Assembly (NCBI RefSeq): GCF_008831285.2
Contig: NC_045140.1
Span: 19,590,370 to 19,654,369 of the forward strand
From: Nymphaea colorata
Taxonomy: Eukaryota > Streptophyta > Magnoliopsida > Nymphaeales > Nymphaeaceae
Reading direction: 5' to 3'
DNA length: 64,000 nt
How positions within the stretch are numbered: the stretch's first letter is position 1; each line of letters begins with the position of its first letter. Below are positions 25,430 to 39,600 of this stretch, piece by piece. Position numbers and translations under genes: made by a program. A model generated the notes under the pieces. The model was not told the DNA's origin, did no database searches, and saw only the letters and a program-made list of their open reading frames with translations.

Positions 25430-28130
25430 TCCTAGTATTTGACCAAAAAAAGGGGGGGAGAGAGAGAGAGGAGAATGACATTAGTACAAGTCCAGCAACT
25501 TGCTGAACCTGAAAAAGAGATTACATTTAAGACTCAACTCTTAATTTTTTGTAAGAAGTTGAAGATAATACTACCAACGAGAAATTAAGCAAACATTATA
25601 CAAAATAGATGATGTCATGCGCTGAACTAAGACAACCTCATTTTTATAAATAATATCATTCTTGGAGTTTTACATGACCCACCAAAACATAAACAACCAT
25701 ATTCTCCAAATGACACATCATTTCTTTTTGTTTCTCATTATAATTATTTCATTCGAAATCGTAGATATGTTTGTGACTTCATTGAGAGGCATAAACCAAG
25801 TAAGAGAGAGAGAAACCCCAAATACATGAGCCTTTACAAAACCACTGCTTGGAAAACGTACAAGCTAATTAAGTAAGGAAAATGGATGGAGTCGTCAATA
25901 TTTTGATTGGATTGTTAAACTTGGAGAAGTACTTGAAGTTGCCAATTTCGTGACTGATACCGAGTATGACGCCGTTTAAAGTTGAAAATGTCACTCTAAA
26001 CCCTTGATCAAACATTGATCGTTTGTCAAAAATTGATAACTTAGTCAAAATATGGGTTCCGCTTTGCCCACGTCACTGTTGCGGGTAGGTTCATGTGAGC
26101 CCCGACCTACTCTCACCCGGCAGTGGAGCTGGGGCCTTTTTTTTTTCTATTTTTCAAAGGCCCCTACTATATTTTTCAAAATTTTATAAGGCCTAAACTG
26201 GAATTTTTGAAAATCCTATAAAATCTCAACTAGGGACCATGGCCCCCCTTGGCTCCACTCTCGCCAGCAGACATAAGCATGATAAGCTCACCTTTTTGGA
26301 CGGCCAATGGCGAATGGAATGTGTGTATGTGTGCGTATGTATATGTCGTTGCCGGCACCTAGACATATAGGTAAGACGTGTCAATCAAAGAGGGTGAACG
26401 CCATGTGCATGGTGACGGCCGGTTGGAGATGCAGTGGGGGCCACCCATGCGCCGAACATCGAACCGGCCAGCAAGAGGGAGGAACTGGTCTCAGGCCCAC
26501 GTCCTCACTGGCCAATGAACCTGATGTCCAATTCATAGCCACCCACATGCTCACCCTGGTTCAAGCTACACAGAAACCAGATCAGAGTATAACCTATTCA
26601 TTTTATTAAATGAAACTGGATCTATATGAGACTAGTGAGATCTAGTGGACCTGAGCCAATTAGTTAGCTCGCCTAGAGTTGCCACAATTTGTATATTAGC
26701 TCGATAGGGCGGCTCATACTCACCTTGACGATAAGCACCAAGCTAGGCTCGATTGGATAAAGCAGTGACCTTTTCTAACTGGGTCGAAGTGAAACAAATA
26801 CTAAATTAGTCATTTTCTTCGGAATCACTGCGAAGTACACTGCCGTTTACATTTTTTTTAATGGTAAAATAGTGGCTCATCTATCAATATGCGATTTTAG
26901 TTTCGCTTTTCTTGCACAATAATTTTTTTTCTTCGCTTTTTTCCCCCCCAAGATGAAACAAGAAGAAAAGAACACTAGAATTCACATAAATTAGATGCTA
27001 GATAAAATAATTTTACACATAAATATGCTTTAATTATTTCCAATATCTTTTCCAATCCAATGTGAGAGTTGCTCCAAATCCATACATTTTTATTTTTACC
27101 CGCCGTGAGTTTGAGATTGTCGCTAAAAGGGTCCATCTTGGTTTGGTGGTAGCGCCCAATGGATTCCAGTATGTTCTTCCATCCCTTTCGCTCTCACTTT
27201 ATTAAAAGCAAGCACTTGGTCTCCAATTAACGATTAATAATTGACAACGGTTATTCCCTATTTCACTGTCACATATAAGACATGTAAAATTACAAAAATG
27301 CCCTTGCACTTAAGTTGAACATAACGTTCAATTTTTCTTGATTGTTTCGACGAAGTGTTCGATAAATTGAAACAGCAACAATCATGCCTTTAACTATAGT
27401 TATTTAAACGTTAAATTGAACAAAATGACAAATATACCCTTCTTGAACACTAAACGAAATTGGTTCACAAACACTCTCTACAATGTTTCCTACTTGTTTC
27501 AAGCTTCCGAAAACAAAAGTATATCGACATAGTTATTTAACAACATCGATACTTTCCTATAATAAAATCAGTTTATTGAGATTTTTTTTTTGACCAAAGC
27601 TTTCAAATGTGAAATTTCGAACCTTCGAACATTTTTCTTGTAAAGCACCTAAAACTTGAGTGGCTTCCTATAAATTCATCACAAATATAAAAAGCCGTTT
27701 CAATGATTACCTTTTTGACTTTAGTGGGAAAGGTGAAACGCTACCACATTCACACATGCATCTCATTTCATTAATATTAAAATATTAACAAAAAAAAAAG
27801 GCGAAATATTTGCCCCAAAGAAAAATGCAGGGCGTCGTACTAACGGATTCTTAACCCGTTTGCTTTGTTATCCAAAAGTCGCAAAGGAGGGTCCGAACTT
27901 TACAGGGGTAGGTGCGACAGGAGTTTGTCGTAAAAAATTATCCCGAGGAAAGCCGTCGAAGGAGAGGAAAAGGAAGAAAGGTGAGGGCATAAAGGGATAT
28001 TGATGGTTTGAGAGCCCATCCTTGTAAATAATAAGAAATCGAAGGGCATTTTTCGGAGATCCGAGAAAACAATGATTCACCAAACCGAAATGCATTTCTG
28101 CTTGGGATCCGAAGGTATAGATTGGCGAAA
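25256..28130. other. Intergenic sequence left of the GPI-protein gene
   Basis: It contains a (TA)n run at about 25398-25422, a GA-rich run at about 25457-25472 and a possible small inverted-repeat element at 26122-26259. No coding frame was recognised. The ORF at 26307-26609 has no recognisable domain. Confidence 0.4.
26122..26259. mobile_element. Possible MITE with imperfect inverted ends
   Basis: The left end AGTGGAGCTGGGGCC is matched, imperfectly and inverted, by GGCCCCCCTTGGCTCCACT at 26241-26259. The interior is AT-rich. I see no clear target duplication, so this may be only an incidental inverted repeat. Confidence 0.3.
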
Positions 28131-28312
28131 GTGACCCTGAGAGGGAGCTGAGAGAAACTGAGAGCGTGGAAGGACGGAGGAGAGAGGACCCGGCGCGAGC
28201 GAGGAAGACGAAGAGGAGGTTTGCACAGGAGGAGGAGAAAGGAGGAGAGGAAATGCGGAGGAGTTCGGACGCACACTCTCTCCAGAGAGCCTCTGGCTTC
28301 GAGGTTAGATTT
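28131..28312 (+). other. Probable 5' leader exon of the GPI-protein gene
   Basis: A GA-rich, GC-richer block ends at a donor-like GAG|GTTAGA (28312-28313). Its only useful ATG (28253-28255, MRRSSDAHSL) would leave the exon in phase 0. The next coding exon needs phase 1, so this block is more likely untranslated leader than coding. Confidence 0.35.
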
Positions 28313-30911
28313 TTCCGTCGTGTTTGTCTTCCGAGGAGATCTCTCTGGCAGCTGGTTACTGCCTGACTCCCCCTCCCCCTCTGTGCTTCTCTTCTCGGTG
28401 TGTGGAATGGCTTCGTGTCTCTGTTTTCGCTACAAATGTTGTGGAGATGCAGACACCTTGATTTCTTGGGCTTTCTTTTAGATAAAGCTTTTGCGGGGGT
28501 TCTTTTTGTTTGCCGGGGAAAGGATGGTGGTGGAAAAGATGGACTGGGGAGGAAGATGGGATGTGTTTTTGCTTCGGTTGGTAGTTCTTTCCTTTTTTAG
28601 GGTTTTTCTTTGGCCGTTTACGTTAGGTTGGTTCTTGGGGTAAAATGTAGGAGCTTATTCTATATGAGGTGGTGTGGTGGTTTTACTTTTATCGTTACTG
28701 ATACCGCTTTGACAATCTGCACCATATATTTTGGTGCGTTGTGTGCTTTGCGTTCGTTTTATTTATCTATCATTGTGTTGTTTGGAATTCTTATGATGCG
28801 AATGTTTCGCGGACGTTGTTTTTTTCTTTCTTGCTGTTGCCTATGATGGTCTTCGAAACTTGCTAATCTAATGTTCTTGGGTCTTCACTCGGCTTTAGAA
28901 GTAGGAAAACAGTTGGCACTTTCTGTTGTTTCCATAGTTGCCGTGAGTGCCACCTCACCATCGCCATTGTTACTTATTGACGGTTTTTTTCTACTTCCTG
29001 GGGATTAGTTAGGCCACTGCGAATGCTAAAGGTTAGTTCTGTTTCATTTTTGTGATAATAGCATCTGAAGCTTGTAAACAACTGCATCCTTAGTCGAGTA
29101 CTGGTAGGACTATTGCTTGATCTTCTGGGAAAGTGGAAAACAGTATTAATGCCTTAAAGGATTTCCAAACATTTCGTGGATTATATTGAACCTAGATGAA
29201 TCTAAAAGATGTCGTAGATGGGGGTTATTCTACGGAAACTTTTTATTTGAAGACTTCTTTTCTGAACGTTGTTAAGATTGCTCGTATTTAGAGGTGACGT
29301 GATGACCATTTCCTTATAAACCATGAATGGTTAAAATTTGAGCAATGGATGACATGCTCCTTCAACCCTTTTAACATAAAATTCTGTTGTTTTGCAATGA
29401 CCTTTTATTACCACAAAGTGCTTTGTATAAAACATGTGCCCGTGTTTCTCTGTTCATTAGATGTTTAAGAAGAACATGTCATGTGCTGTTGATTCCGAAC
29501 AATGTAGATTAGGTTGTGGGACTATCACTAGCTACTAGCTAGCTTGCTTTTCAGTATTATGGTACGGTGCTTTGAGATTTGGACAGCAAAGAGATAAGAG
29601 CCTTACATGGATGTGGTGCCTTTTTTCTGGTCATAATCTTTTATAAAATGAGGAGGCAAGATATTTGGAAAGGAGTCCCGCTTGCCTATACACTTTTCTA
29701 GCGTATGCACGGATGTCCCACTTTAGCTGATTTTACTCGTGCTTATTTTTGAGGAAAACAGAAAGAGATTTCTTTTTCAACTTTACAATAGTCATCCAAT
29801 TTCCATACGTAAGAAGATCTGTGATTTCTTTGAAGCGTCTGTAAATAAATTTGTTCAGTATGGCTGGAATTGACAAAGTAAATAATCATGCATTTTTTTT
29901 GTCATGCTTGTAATCATACAGTGGATATTCTTTGAGCTGGTAATCCACGGAATCTGTAGTGCTTCTTGAAAAGGTGGCTGATGTCGATGCTTCAGAGGAT
30001 AAAGTTACATTATGGGGCGATGTGAGGCTGAAATTCAGCTAAAAGGTAATGCCTCTTTTTAATATTATTTTTCTGATTTTGTGTAGTTGGTTCTTAAATC
30101 ATACTGTCCTTAGTTATGATGCACACTGTGTTTGGATCTGTATAAAATCCTAGGATGTATAACTGCCATCTAGTAACCTGGGTTGCAATCAACGCTGAGT
30201 TTTTGTGAAAAAATATTCTATATCTGTAATCTGACATAAGCCCATCAAGTTATGATCTTGCACTTTCTGAATTTGAGCAATCATTAAATTTCCATGTGGA
30301 GGCAGGTATATGCTGCGTATCCTTGTGTATGACGGTTTGCACACAGGCACTAACGTGTAGACTCTATTACATTTTATGTTGCATGTGGCAAAACTGTAAG
30401 GTAGGTGTTGCATCATGTGTGCATGTGGACAATGTGAAACCAGAAAGAGTTTGTCTGAGTTGGTCTAGAATTAATATGTCATGCTTGTTGTAAAATGCAA
30501 TGATCTCTGACTATCGGCATTTTGGAAGTAAACCTAAGCACTGTAAAGATTGGTTAGTAGAATTAGGAAAGAATTTTGAACGGAATGGTTGTAGGACAAT
30601 CCTAGATTCAACAGCTGGAAATTACTTGTTATCACCTGATCAAAATATGCAAGGTAGAAAAAAATTTAAAGCATGGCATAGACATAGGCAAAGGCAAAAA
30701 ATCTTGATATGCTGGTTTTATTTATATATGTGCTTCTGATGCAGCCAGCAGGTTTATGTGCATATTGGTTTGATGGCACTTGATGTACCATTTAGGAACC
30801 GTGAAATCTTTGCACGCCTTTTAATCATTCTGCCATGTTTATTAATTTATAAGCAAGCTATGATATTTTCGAATTTGGTTGATAGCGGCTCTACATGATA
30901 TCCTTCTGCAG

Positions 30912-33900
30912 GTTCCTTCTGTAAATGGTTTTTATTTTCTGTATTTTGGGTATCTGGATGTTGGGATGGAAAGGCACTTCAGGTTCCTCATGTTCCTGCC
31001 TCACATGTTACTTATAACCTGGTGCCGTCAGTTCCATCTGTGTCTCCTTTTGGTCCAATTCAGATCTCACCAGCAGTGGTCCACCACAAACCTTCTACGT
31101 CAGAACCATTGGCACCAATGTATCCTTCCTTCCCAAGCACATACAATCCAGTACTAACAGGTTTCTCTTTTAACTTCACATTTTAGGAGTCTTCTGTTAA
31201 GCTGTTTATGATGGCTTCTAACTCTCTTCATTTGTTATTTGTGCAGGAAAGTGCCTCGTCAATTTCTCCGCCATTTCAAATATTTTGGATCGAACTGCTT
31301 CCGATTGTTCTGCACCTTTGGCAGCACTTGTGGGTAATGTTATTTGCTGCCCACAGGTTCGCAGTTTGCTGCATATTTTTCAGGGAAACTACAGCATAGG
31401 TACTAGCCTGTTGGTATTGGAAGATCCTGCAGCTAATGATTGCTTCTCAGACATTATAAGCATCCTGTCAGGCAGAGGGGCTAACAGTACAATTCCTGCA
31501 ATTTGCTCTGTCAAGCCATCTAATCTTACAGGTGGCTCCTGCCCTGTGAAGGATGTAGCCACCTTCGAGAAACTTGTAAATACAAGTAAATTACTAGATG
31601 CTTGCAGCACGGTTGACCCACTTAAGGAATGCTGCAGACCTGTTTGTCAGCCTGCTATCATTGATGCTGCAGTTCATCTCTCTTCAGGGGGTTCATCCTC
31701 GCTTGCAAGTGCCAATGTGCTTGGGGGGCTTTCGCAGATAGATATCTTGAATGATTGTAAAGGGGTGGTTTATGCATGGCTCTCAAGGAACCTCCTTGCT
31801 GATGCTGCCAACACTGCATTTAGGAATTTGTATGGATGTAAAGTTAACAAAGGTAGAGATGTCTTTTTTTGATATTTGCAGACCAACATTTGTTAGTCCA
31901 TTCAGTTTACTGGTTACTGCATTCTTTTTCCTGGTCTGATTATACTACTGCACCACTGTGCCATCCTTAGGAACTTAGAAGGATGTTTGAAATCAGTTGA
32001 TATTTTACACATCGCCACAGGAATGTTGATATGAAACTTGTGTTAGTTGACTCTCGTATTGCATCTTATTTTTCTGGGATACAATTGTTTGCAGTATGTC
32101 TATAGTCAAGTGAGGGCTAAAGCTAGTAAGCTATCATATTCAAGCCACCATTTATTGAGGTTGGAAACTTGTTCATGAACATGTTATGAACAGGCCTACT
32201 GCGTGCGCTGATCTTGAGTTGAAAATGATCTAAACATGAGCAGCTTTTCTGAATGATGTTTAGTTTTCAACTGCTCTTGTTGATGTCATAAATCTGTCAT
32301 GATATCAAATAAACAATGTGTAAAAAGATGAGACACACATCCTTATGTTGAATTTATATAGTTTGTCTAATATACAAAAATATATAAAAAGCATGTGCAG
32401 AAAAGCAAACTGTGTATAACTTATAAATGTTGTATGTTAGTGAGCCTATGTGATATGCAAACAAGTTGAGCTTGCTTCCCTAACCTGTTCGATGGTCATG
32501 AATGTGCATTTTTTTGTGACCCAAGGTAAGCAGAACATGGGCAGCTCTTTAGTTTCCCGCCTATCATTGCTCTTAGTGGGGTTTTCCTCGTTGTTGCCAA
32601 GAGAAAGGAAGGAGCATAGGAAATATTTCATGAAAAACGAAGGTTCTCATGAAAGTGTGGGTTTGAGTGAGAGCTGATGAAGGTTCTCATGAAGGTGTGT
32701 GCTTCTCAAGGGTACTAGAGAGCAAAAACAGCGGGAAATACCTTATAATATGTAAGTGCAAACTGTGATTTTTTACGTTTGTGGTATATGTGTCACTGTA
32801 TTTTATGTTTATCTATGTATATATGTATCAATTTGGAGGAAAATAATTTTCCTTGATGGAACATACGGCTGCATACCCTTGCAGCTAATTGTAAGATCAC
32901 ATGTCGAAATTTAGTACATGTTTGAGTTACATAAAAAACAATTCTTATGATTGATATGATTAAGTCATTAGACTTTAAATACAATTTAGAGCTTTAACAT
33001 TATCGCAAAACAAATTTAATCCAAGTAAATATTGGCTTCGTTGAGGCAGTAACTCGATGGACTTTTCATAATGATGCATTACTCTTACGTAGGTTGGCTG
33101 TGTCTGCGTTTCTTTTGACCCTGCATCACTTTAATCTAGACGACCATGTGTTACCTGATTGGATAACAACCAATTGGGTTACACACTGTTCCTGGTGGTG
33201 AGAACTGAGAACCAAGTGATCAGTCATTACTGTGAAGTTGTCAGTCTTTTTCCTGCCAATAATCTAAGTGACACTGTTTTACTTGACATGTATTTGGGGT
33301 ATGGTTTCTTATGTTTATTTAGTTGTCATAACTTTCACTGCTTTGATATGCCTATGGTTTATTGTTCTGTAGATGTGTTCTCTGGAGTTAATTTCTGTTT
33401 CTTGCTCTACTTTTCCCTGGTTACACCTCTCTTATATATTACTTATGCATTGGTTTTTTTTCATTTGTTTTCCTCTCGAATTTTCATTTGTCCTAATGTT
33501 ATGCAACATTCTGGATTACATTAGTTGATATACGAGATTGGATCAACGATTGAAGCTTTTGTCCCCTTATTGAAATATTATGAGAGCATTTTTATTCAGT
33601 TTTGTTTTCCAGTTGTTTCTGAGATGTATATTCTTTTTTGCAGTTTGTCCCTTAGAATTTAAAGAGCCTGCTTCAGTTGTCAAGGCGTGCAGTAACAGAG
33701 CTTCTCCAAATCCATCATGCTGTAGCTCCTTAAATACTTATGTTGCATCCTTACAGAAACAGATGCTGATCACCAACAGACAAGCCTTGAATTGTGCTAC
33801 ATATTTTGGGTCTCAGTTACAGAAAGCTGGGGTGATGACAAATGTTTATGAGCTATGTGACATTGACTTGAAAGATTTCAGTCTGCAAGGTACTTTAAGA

Positions 33901-36676
33901 GCCATTCTCTTTGTTGGTTCTGTTCAATTATACTGCAAGAATTTTGTGCCTTACTTGATTATCATGTTTTCGTGTGCGGGGAATGCCATAAACTGCAACT
34001 GGACAGCATTCGGACAGCAAGGTATGTTGTAAAATTTATTTTTTTATCTAATACATGCTTCTATATAATTTTTTATTTGTATCTTACTTTGTGTCTGCCC
34101 GGTGCATGGCTGTGGGAGCCTGCTAGTTAACAGATTAGATGGTTGGTAAGATATGTAGCTTTCTAAGAGTAAGTCTCATCTTTTAAAATTGCTTGCATGT
34201 AGGTTGCCTCCTTCGAAGTTTACCTACAGATGTTATATTTGACAACTCCTCTGGATTTAGCTTTATATGTGATTTGAATGACAATATTGCTGCACCGTGG
34301 CCTTCTTCTTCTTCACTTTCATCCTTAACTCTGTGTGCCCCTGGTAAGTATATTAAGCAAAGCCAGTATTTGTTCCTAACTCACATTTCTGCTGTTGAGG
34401 AGTAATGTGACTTTTAGTTCTTCATATAAATTACAACAGAAATGTCTCTGCCTGCGTTGCCCAGAACTGAGACATCTGGAAGTCTAGGTGAGTCATCCAT
34501 CGTTGATAATCTTATGCATGTGTTGCTGTAAATGATATTCATGTCTTAGAATTGACATCTGTTTCTTGTGTCTTCCTGTGTTGGACTATTATTATCATGC
34601 ACGAGACCATCCTTTCTGAGAGTTCTTTTGCTTTCTGTTTCTTTCTTGTGGAGTGTGTACTTAAGACCTGGTAGAGATTGTTATAAACATTTTTTTGCAC
34701 ACGTCTCACTATGGGTCAAGAATAAGATCTTGTCATCTTAAAGGGGTGCCTGGTCGAGACAGATGACAAGGTTGCATAACCAAGTTTGCTACAAAACCCT
34801 GGCTTTTTGTCGGTTTGGTTGACCAGAAACAGTAGGGATGACCAAAACCAGGTTTTCCCCACCTCCTTTGAGTTCTCCTCTCTCGGTTGGCTGAGCCATC
34901 ATCCTTGATGGTTGGAGGTGAAGACATGTCTGACCAGCCAGGTGCTAGCTGCAAATGTGGCAAGAACATTGTTACAAATACAATTCTTGGGTTTTTATTG
35001 GGAAGGTTTTTCTCAGGTATTAACTGGAAAGTTTGCTCTTCTGGGGAAAATTTGAAGAATTCAAAAATTAAATAAGATAAAAAGTAATAGAAAAATTATC
35101 AAAAGATTTGAGTTTTCTATTATTTTAATTTATAACTTTGAATAACATTCAAAATAGTTATTACAATGTTTTAAGAGCGATTTCTCAAATTTAAATGATA
35201 CTAAAAAAATATTTTTAAAGAAACACAAAAAGTCGATGATATTTTTATTTTGGTGATTTCTTTTTGGAAATATGATGAACTTTTTTCACGTTTCTTTCTT
35301 CTTTAACACAGTATTTTGAAAAAACAGCAATATTTGTGGCAATGCTGATGGCTTCCTCCTGTAAGAGTTTCTGCTACAGTAAACAGGCTGGGAGGTCATA
35401 TTTGCTTCAGTTACATGATTGAGATTGTAATTGAAGTTCAGAACAATGCGTTATGAACAAAAAAATGATAAATAAAATTGCTGTTTAAAAATTTAATTTT
35501 TTTCCTTTTTTTCCCATGTTTTTCATGTTTTTTTAATGCCATTTTTTTATTTTCTAATTTTTATTTGTTGAAAATCCACTTATTTTTGATGTTTGTGTTA
35601 TTAATTGCTCATTTATCTTATTTTTTCTTCATTTTTAGTTTTTTTTTAATTTTTAAAAAATTACCGTATTTATTTTTTAAGCTTGTTGTATTATATTTAA
35701 GAAAAACCTCACTGTTTAAAACCCGAAAATTTTTTGTGTGTGTATATTTATATATAGAAATATTAAATGGTGACATTGGCTATCCAGAACTACAAAGGTG
35801 ATGGACATTTTCGTCATTTATTAGTTCACAGATGTTTTTCTTTGTTTTTCTCTCAACCATCCAGCACAAAGGATTGAGGAGAGAGAGAGAGAGAGATTGG
35901 GGTGTGGGGGGAACTTGTTTGTGGTGGAAGAACCATGCATCATTTATGTCAAACACCTTAGGTTTTTAGGATATGTACTTGGTATTTCTGCTCTTCTTTA
36001 TGTCTTATTAATTTTAAATTTTTGACATCTCGTTTTTTAGAAGGTAGTGTTTCTTTTCTTGTAATTATCAGCAAAAAGTTGGTGCCTGGTGGTACGGCAG
36101 CTTCCATGTTGTTGGTGGATTTTATTTTTAGGAGTATAACCTCCTTATCAGTATTTGGATATCGAATTTTAATTTCCAATTTGGGGGCAGTTTTTCCTGG
36201 TGATGATCACTTGAAAAATTAATAACCACAGGCTCATAGAAATAAAAGTTTCTTATGATATGTTCTTTTTTTAAAAAATTATGAAGGTTGTTTTACTTGG
36301 ATATTTGAGGTACCTGTACAAATTTTGATGTTTTTGCGATAATTTTAAGAAGCTTCACTTTAAATAATTTTCATGTTCAATAAGCAGGGCCTAAATGGGC
36401 ATGCAAAATTGAAGGCACGGGCATGCGAACTCATGTTTTTCTTGCAATGGCTCTGCATTTTGTAGCTTGGTTCTTGATGAGAACCTTGTGATGTTTGTCT
36501 TGCATATTCTATTACCTTGGTTCTTGAAAACAATCTCGTGATGTTTGTCTTGCATATTCCATTTTTCCTGACTGACAAGTTCCAATCATATGGCAGGCTG
36601 GCATGATATTGGCGGTGGATATGCTCTACCAATTCTTTTACTGTTGGTTAGATTACTGATATGGGGGGTTTGCTGA
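30912..36676 (+). CDS. GPI-anchored SPARK-type protein, At1g61900-like
   Basis: This is a predicted cell-surface protein of unknown biochemical role. Coding exons are 30912-31160, 31247-31852, 33644-33889, 34007-34021, 34203-34343, 34440-34487 and 36597-36676. They give 460 codons plus stop. Every intron is phase 1, so all internal exons are multiples of three. The first exon encodes a hydrophobic signal segment (WFLFSVFWVSG) and a proline-rich stretch. A cysteine-rich extracellular domain follows (CSAPLAALVGNVICCPQV, ...LKECCRPVCQPAI, CPLEF, CCSSLNTYV). The C terminus has the ...CDLNDNIAAPWPSSSS and APEMSLPALP motifs and ends in a hydrophobic GPI-signal tail (ALPILLLLVRLLIWGVC). The start codon lies in an upstream exon I could not fix; ATGAATG|GT at 29323-29331 would fit the phase. 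Family identity rests on recalled similarity to Arabidopsis At1g61900. Confidence 0.85.
34488..36596 (+). other. Last intron of the GPI-protein gene
   Basis: The 2.1-kb intron starts GTGAGTC and ends TGGCAG. It holds a distinct, less AT-rich block at about 34735-34985, a very T-rich stretch at about 35490-35700 and a GA run at 35878-35896. ORFs inside it look like chance frames. Confidence 0.65.
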
Positions 36677-39600
36677 CAGGCCTGTCGTTTGATATATCGT
36701 GGTGGTGGTTGCTGAGCCCCGCACTTCTTTTCCTGTACCTCTCTCCAACACCACGGTTGTTTGTAAATTAAATACAAATGCATCAGCATCCATTTTGTTG
36801 TGTATAGCAGCTGATTTTTGGTTCTTGATAATTTTGTTTCATTGAGAAGAACTTCCGCCGTCCTTTATCGTTCATTTGCGTGATTTATTTGAGAGGCCAT
36901 TCTGCTACTTTTGCTTGGCCCTGTAGAATGACTAAGGGATGGAGCTTCCATGCAGCTGGTATTAGCTAGTTGCGTCGGTTGGCTCTATGCAGCTGGTATT
37001 AGCTAGTTGCCTCAGGTCACGCATTCATTATCAGCCCCAAAGATATGAGGTCTTTCTTTCCTGATGAACCCTGCACGAGTCACGATGATAAACCTTGTTT
37101 CTCTTTCTATGTTTGACGAGCTGTTATCATGCTTGGTATGTTCAACAGAGACAGCTCTGAATGAGCTTGGATACAATTGAATATCCAAGATATAATAAAG
37201 CTGCATTCACCTAGTCGATTCTGAATCCTCACGGTCACATGTCTTTCCGGCCAAGTTAAGAAATTTTTTTTGTACAAGTGCCTTATCATATTTTGCTGTA
37301 AAGCTTATAGTGGTTATGGCAGAAAGTTCTTGGTTATGGAGATGGGTATGGGACACCCGTTGATTTTGACAAATGTTGCTTGTAAGGAAGCTGCCTCTGA
37401 GCCTTTGCAATAATTCTCGTGTTTTTTTGTTCTATTATTGGCCTTTATTTGCGCTGGAGTTCCTACGCGTAGTTGTTTACGTTTGAGCATGTGAACTGAA
37501 ATTGTCTTGCTGAATTATGACCTTGATTAGTTGTGGCGCCGATTTGTCGAGATCTGGGGAATTAAAGTTTATTGTAGCAAGATGCCGAAACTTTTGGCAA
37601 ACAAGTAAGGTCGCCAGGTTTCTGGAATTTCCTTTTGACGGCCTATTGCCAATTATTTTTAAATTTGAGTGGGTATGAAAACGTTTGATTTTTTGAGTAT
37701 TTTTACGATACTTTCGCCGAAAGTTAATTGCCTTTTCGTAAATGTGTCTCAAAACGGCTTGGTGCTTCAGGAAAGTTGGCCTTTTTTGGTTTCTCTTTGC
37801 TTTATCCTCTTATTTTATTTCCAATTAATGGAATGAAATGCTTCGTGGGTCAGAAATTTTGTCAAAAGCAACCAACCGTATAGCATGATGATTCTTATGA
37901 ATCTCTTTCATTAATGCTGAGTCACGATCTTTTTCACGCATTCTTTTTTGTTGCATTCGGCTAAAAAATGTCTTTTACCTGAAGGCTATTTTGGCAGAAC
38001 TATTTAAAAGAAATTGGTTTTAAAAGTAGTATTATAATCACGGGGAATCTTTTTGCCATATAATGTTGTTAATATTTGTATACGTAAAAGGCACAAAACA
38101 TTTAGAGGATATGTTTGGAAATGTGCAAGGGAACTCGCTATTTGTACAAAATTATTCTTGTGTTATCATCAGGTTAAACCCGTGTGGAGCTAACATTTTT
38201 CTCTTGGGACTGAACGTGAGGAGGATCTGTCAGAGGGCTGCTATATTTTTGAAAAACTTTTACATGGGCCAAAATAAAATTTTTAAAATTACCCCCTTGT
38301 CTCCGTCACCGGGTTAAACTAACTATAAGATATAGGATTTGAAGGTCACCTTCATTCGCTTTCTCGATAACGTCTTGTTTGAGAAACCGAGTGCTACCAA
38401 CCTCAGGTTCAAGGGCTACATATTCGACAATTCAGATCCTCAAATTTATTGCGTGTATCTGTCACCTTCCTCCTTTTATTCCATGCGTGGTTTGCACAAT
38501 AAATTTCGTGAAACTCATTAGGCTTGAATTGAGAATTCTAAAGAGGAAAGCTTTCATATTTTCCCCGAAACTGGAAAAGAAACTGCGCCGACACATCATG
38601 TGTTCTTCCTCTCTCCTTTTACTCAATTCAGAAAGAGAGGGAGGAAGCAACATCTCTCTCTTTCTCTCTCTTATGGAGTATACGAAAGGAAAGAAGCTAA
38701 GTGTTCCCACCCTCTTGATCTGTATGAAGAGTGGGCTGGGTTGGGTTTCGGCCCATCATATCAAACTTAATCCTAATATTTTCCCACTTCTCTGCTCTAT
38801 ATTTACCATGGGATTAAGCTTCAACGTGGAACAACTCAGTCTTTTAAAAATAAATATAAGCAACCTTGGAACAACCAATGATATTCCTTTTCTACTCTTG
38901 CCTTTTAAATCAAGGTCAACTACTTGGACGAGTTCTTCCAAACAAATCATTCATGATTCTAGAGGACATTGGTAAGGACTCATATAAGGCACTCAAATAA
39001 GGAAATTGCATCCTTAGGGACTCCCACAACAAAGAAAATGTTGGATAATCTTCCAATTACTATTATAAAGTCACTATATGCATGTGATTTAAGTTTTTCT
39101 CATCTTTGCAATATTAAAATAATTCTATACTTCATATAAATAATCAAGAATCAATCTTAAGCGCTCAAAGATACCAACTTTCCTAAAATGTCAATCAGAG
39201 CCCTGAGTTCCTCTTTAATAAGTTCACATGGGTTAATGTTAGTCATGTTACCGCAATGAATATGATTGGAATATTTTACCCTTAAAATATCAAGACCATA
39301 TTGAAAACACATATAATGGGTATTCGACTCATTGTAATTCTTCATTGCTCGAGTTATATCCCATAACCCATTTTGCTATCGAACAACCTTCTCTACATCT
39401 TATGCATCTTGGTAAATCTCCGCTTCTGAACCTAATGACGAGATACGGAGTTCGTATAGTCGCCTATCTCCAATTCTGACATAGTAGATTGCAATAGTAA
39501 TGCCATCCCCTTGATCACGAGAAATATGCAGAATGAATAAGATTTTGAATGGTTTGTTTCTATACAAAGTCGCGACACAATTTTCTAGGTGTCAAATTAA

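Noticed and set aside
28253-28312. ATG of MRRSSDAHSL as the start of the GPI-protein gene
   Set aside because: Splicing from its donor leaves phase 0, while the next exon needs phase 1, and the joined frame would hit a stop early.
38379-38975. 198-codon plus-strand ORF
   Set aside because: No recognisable domain, overlapping chance ORFs on the other strand, no splice or promoter context, and a composition typical of random AT-rich frames.
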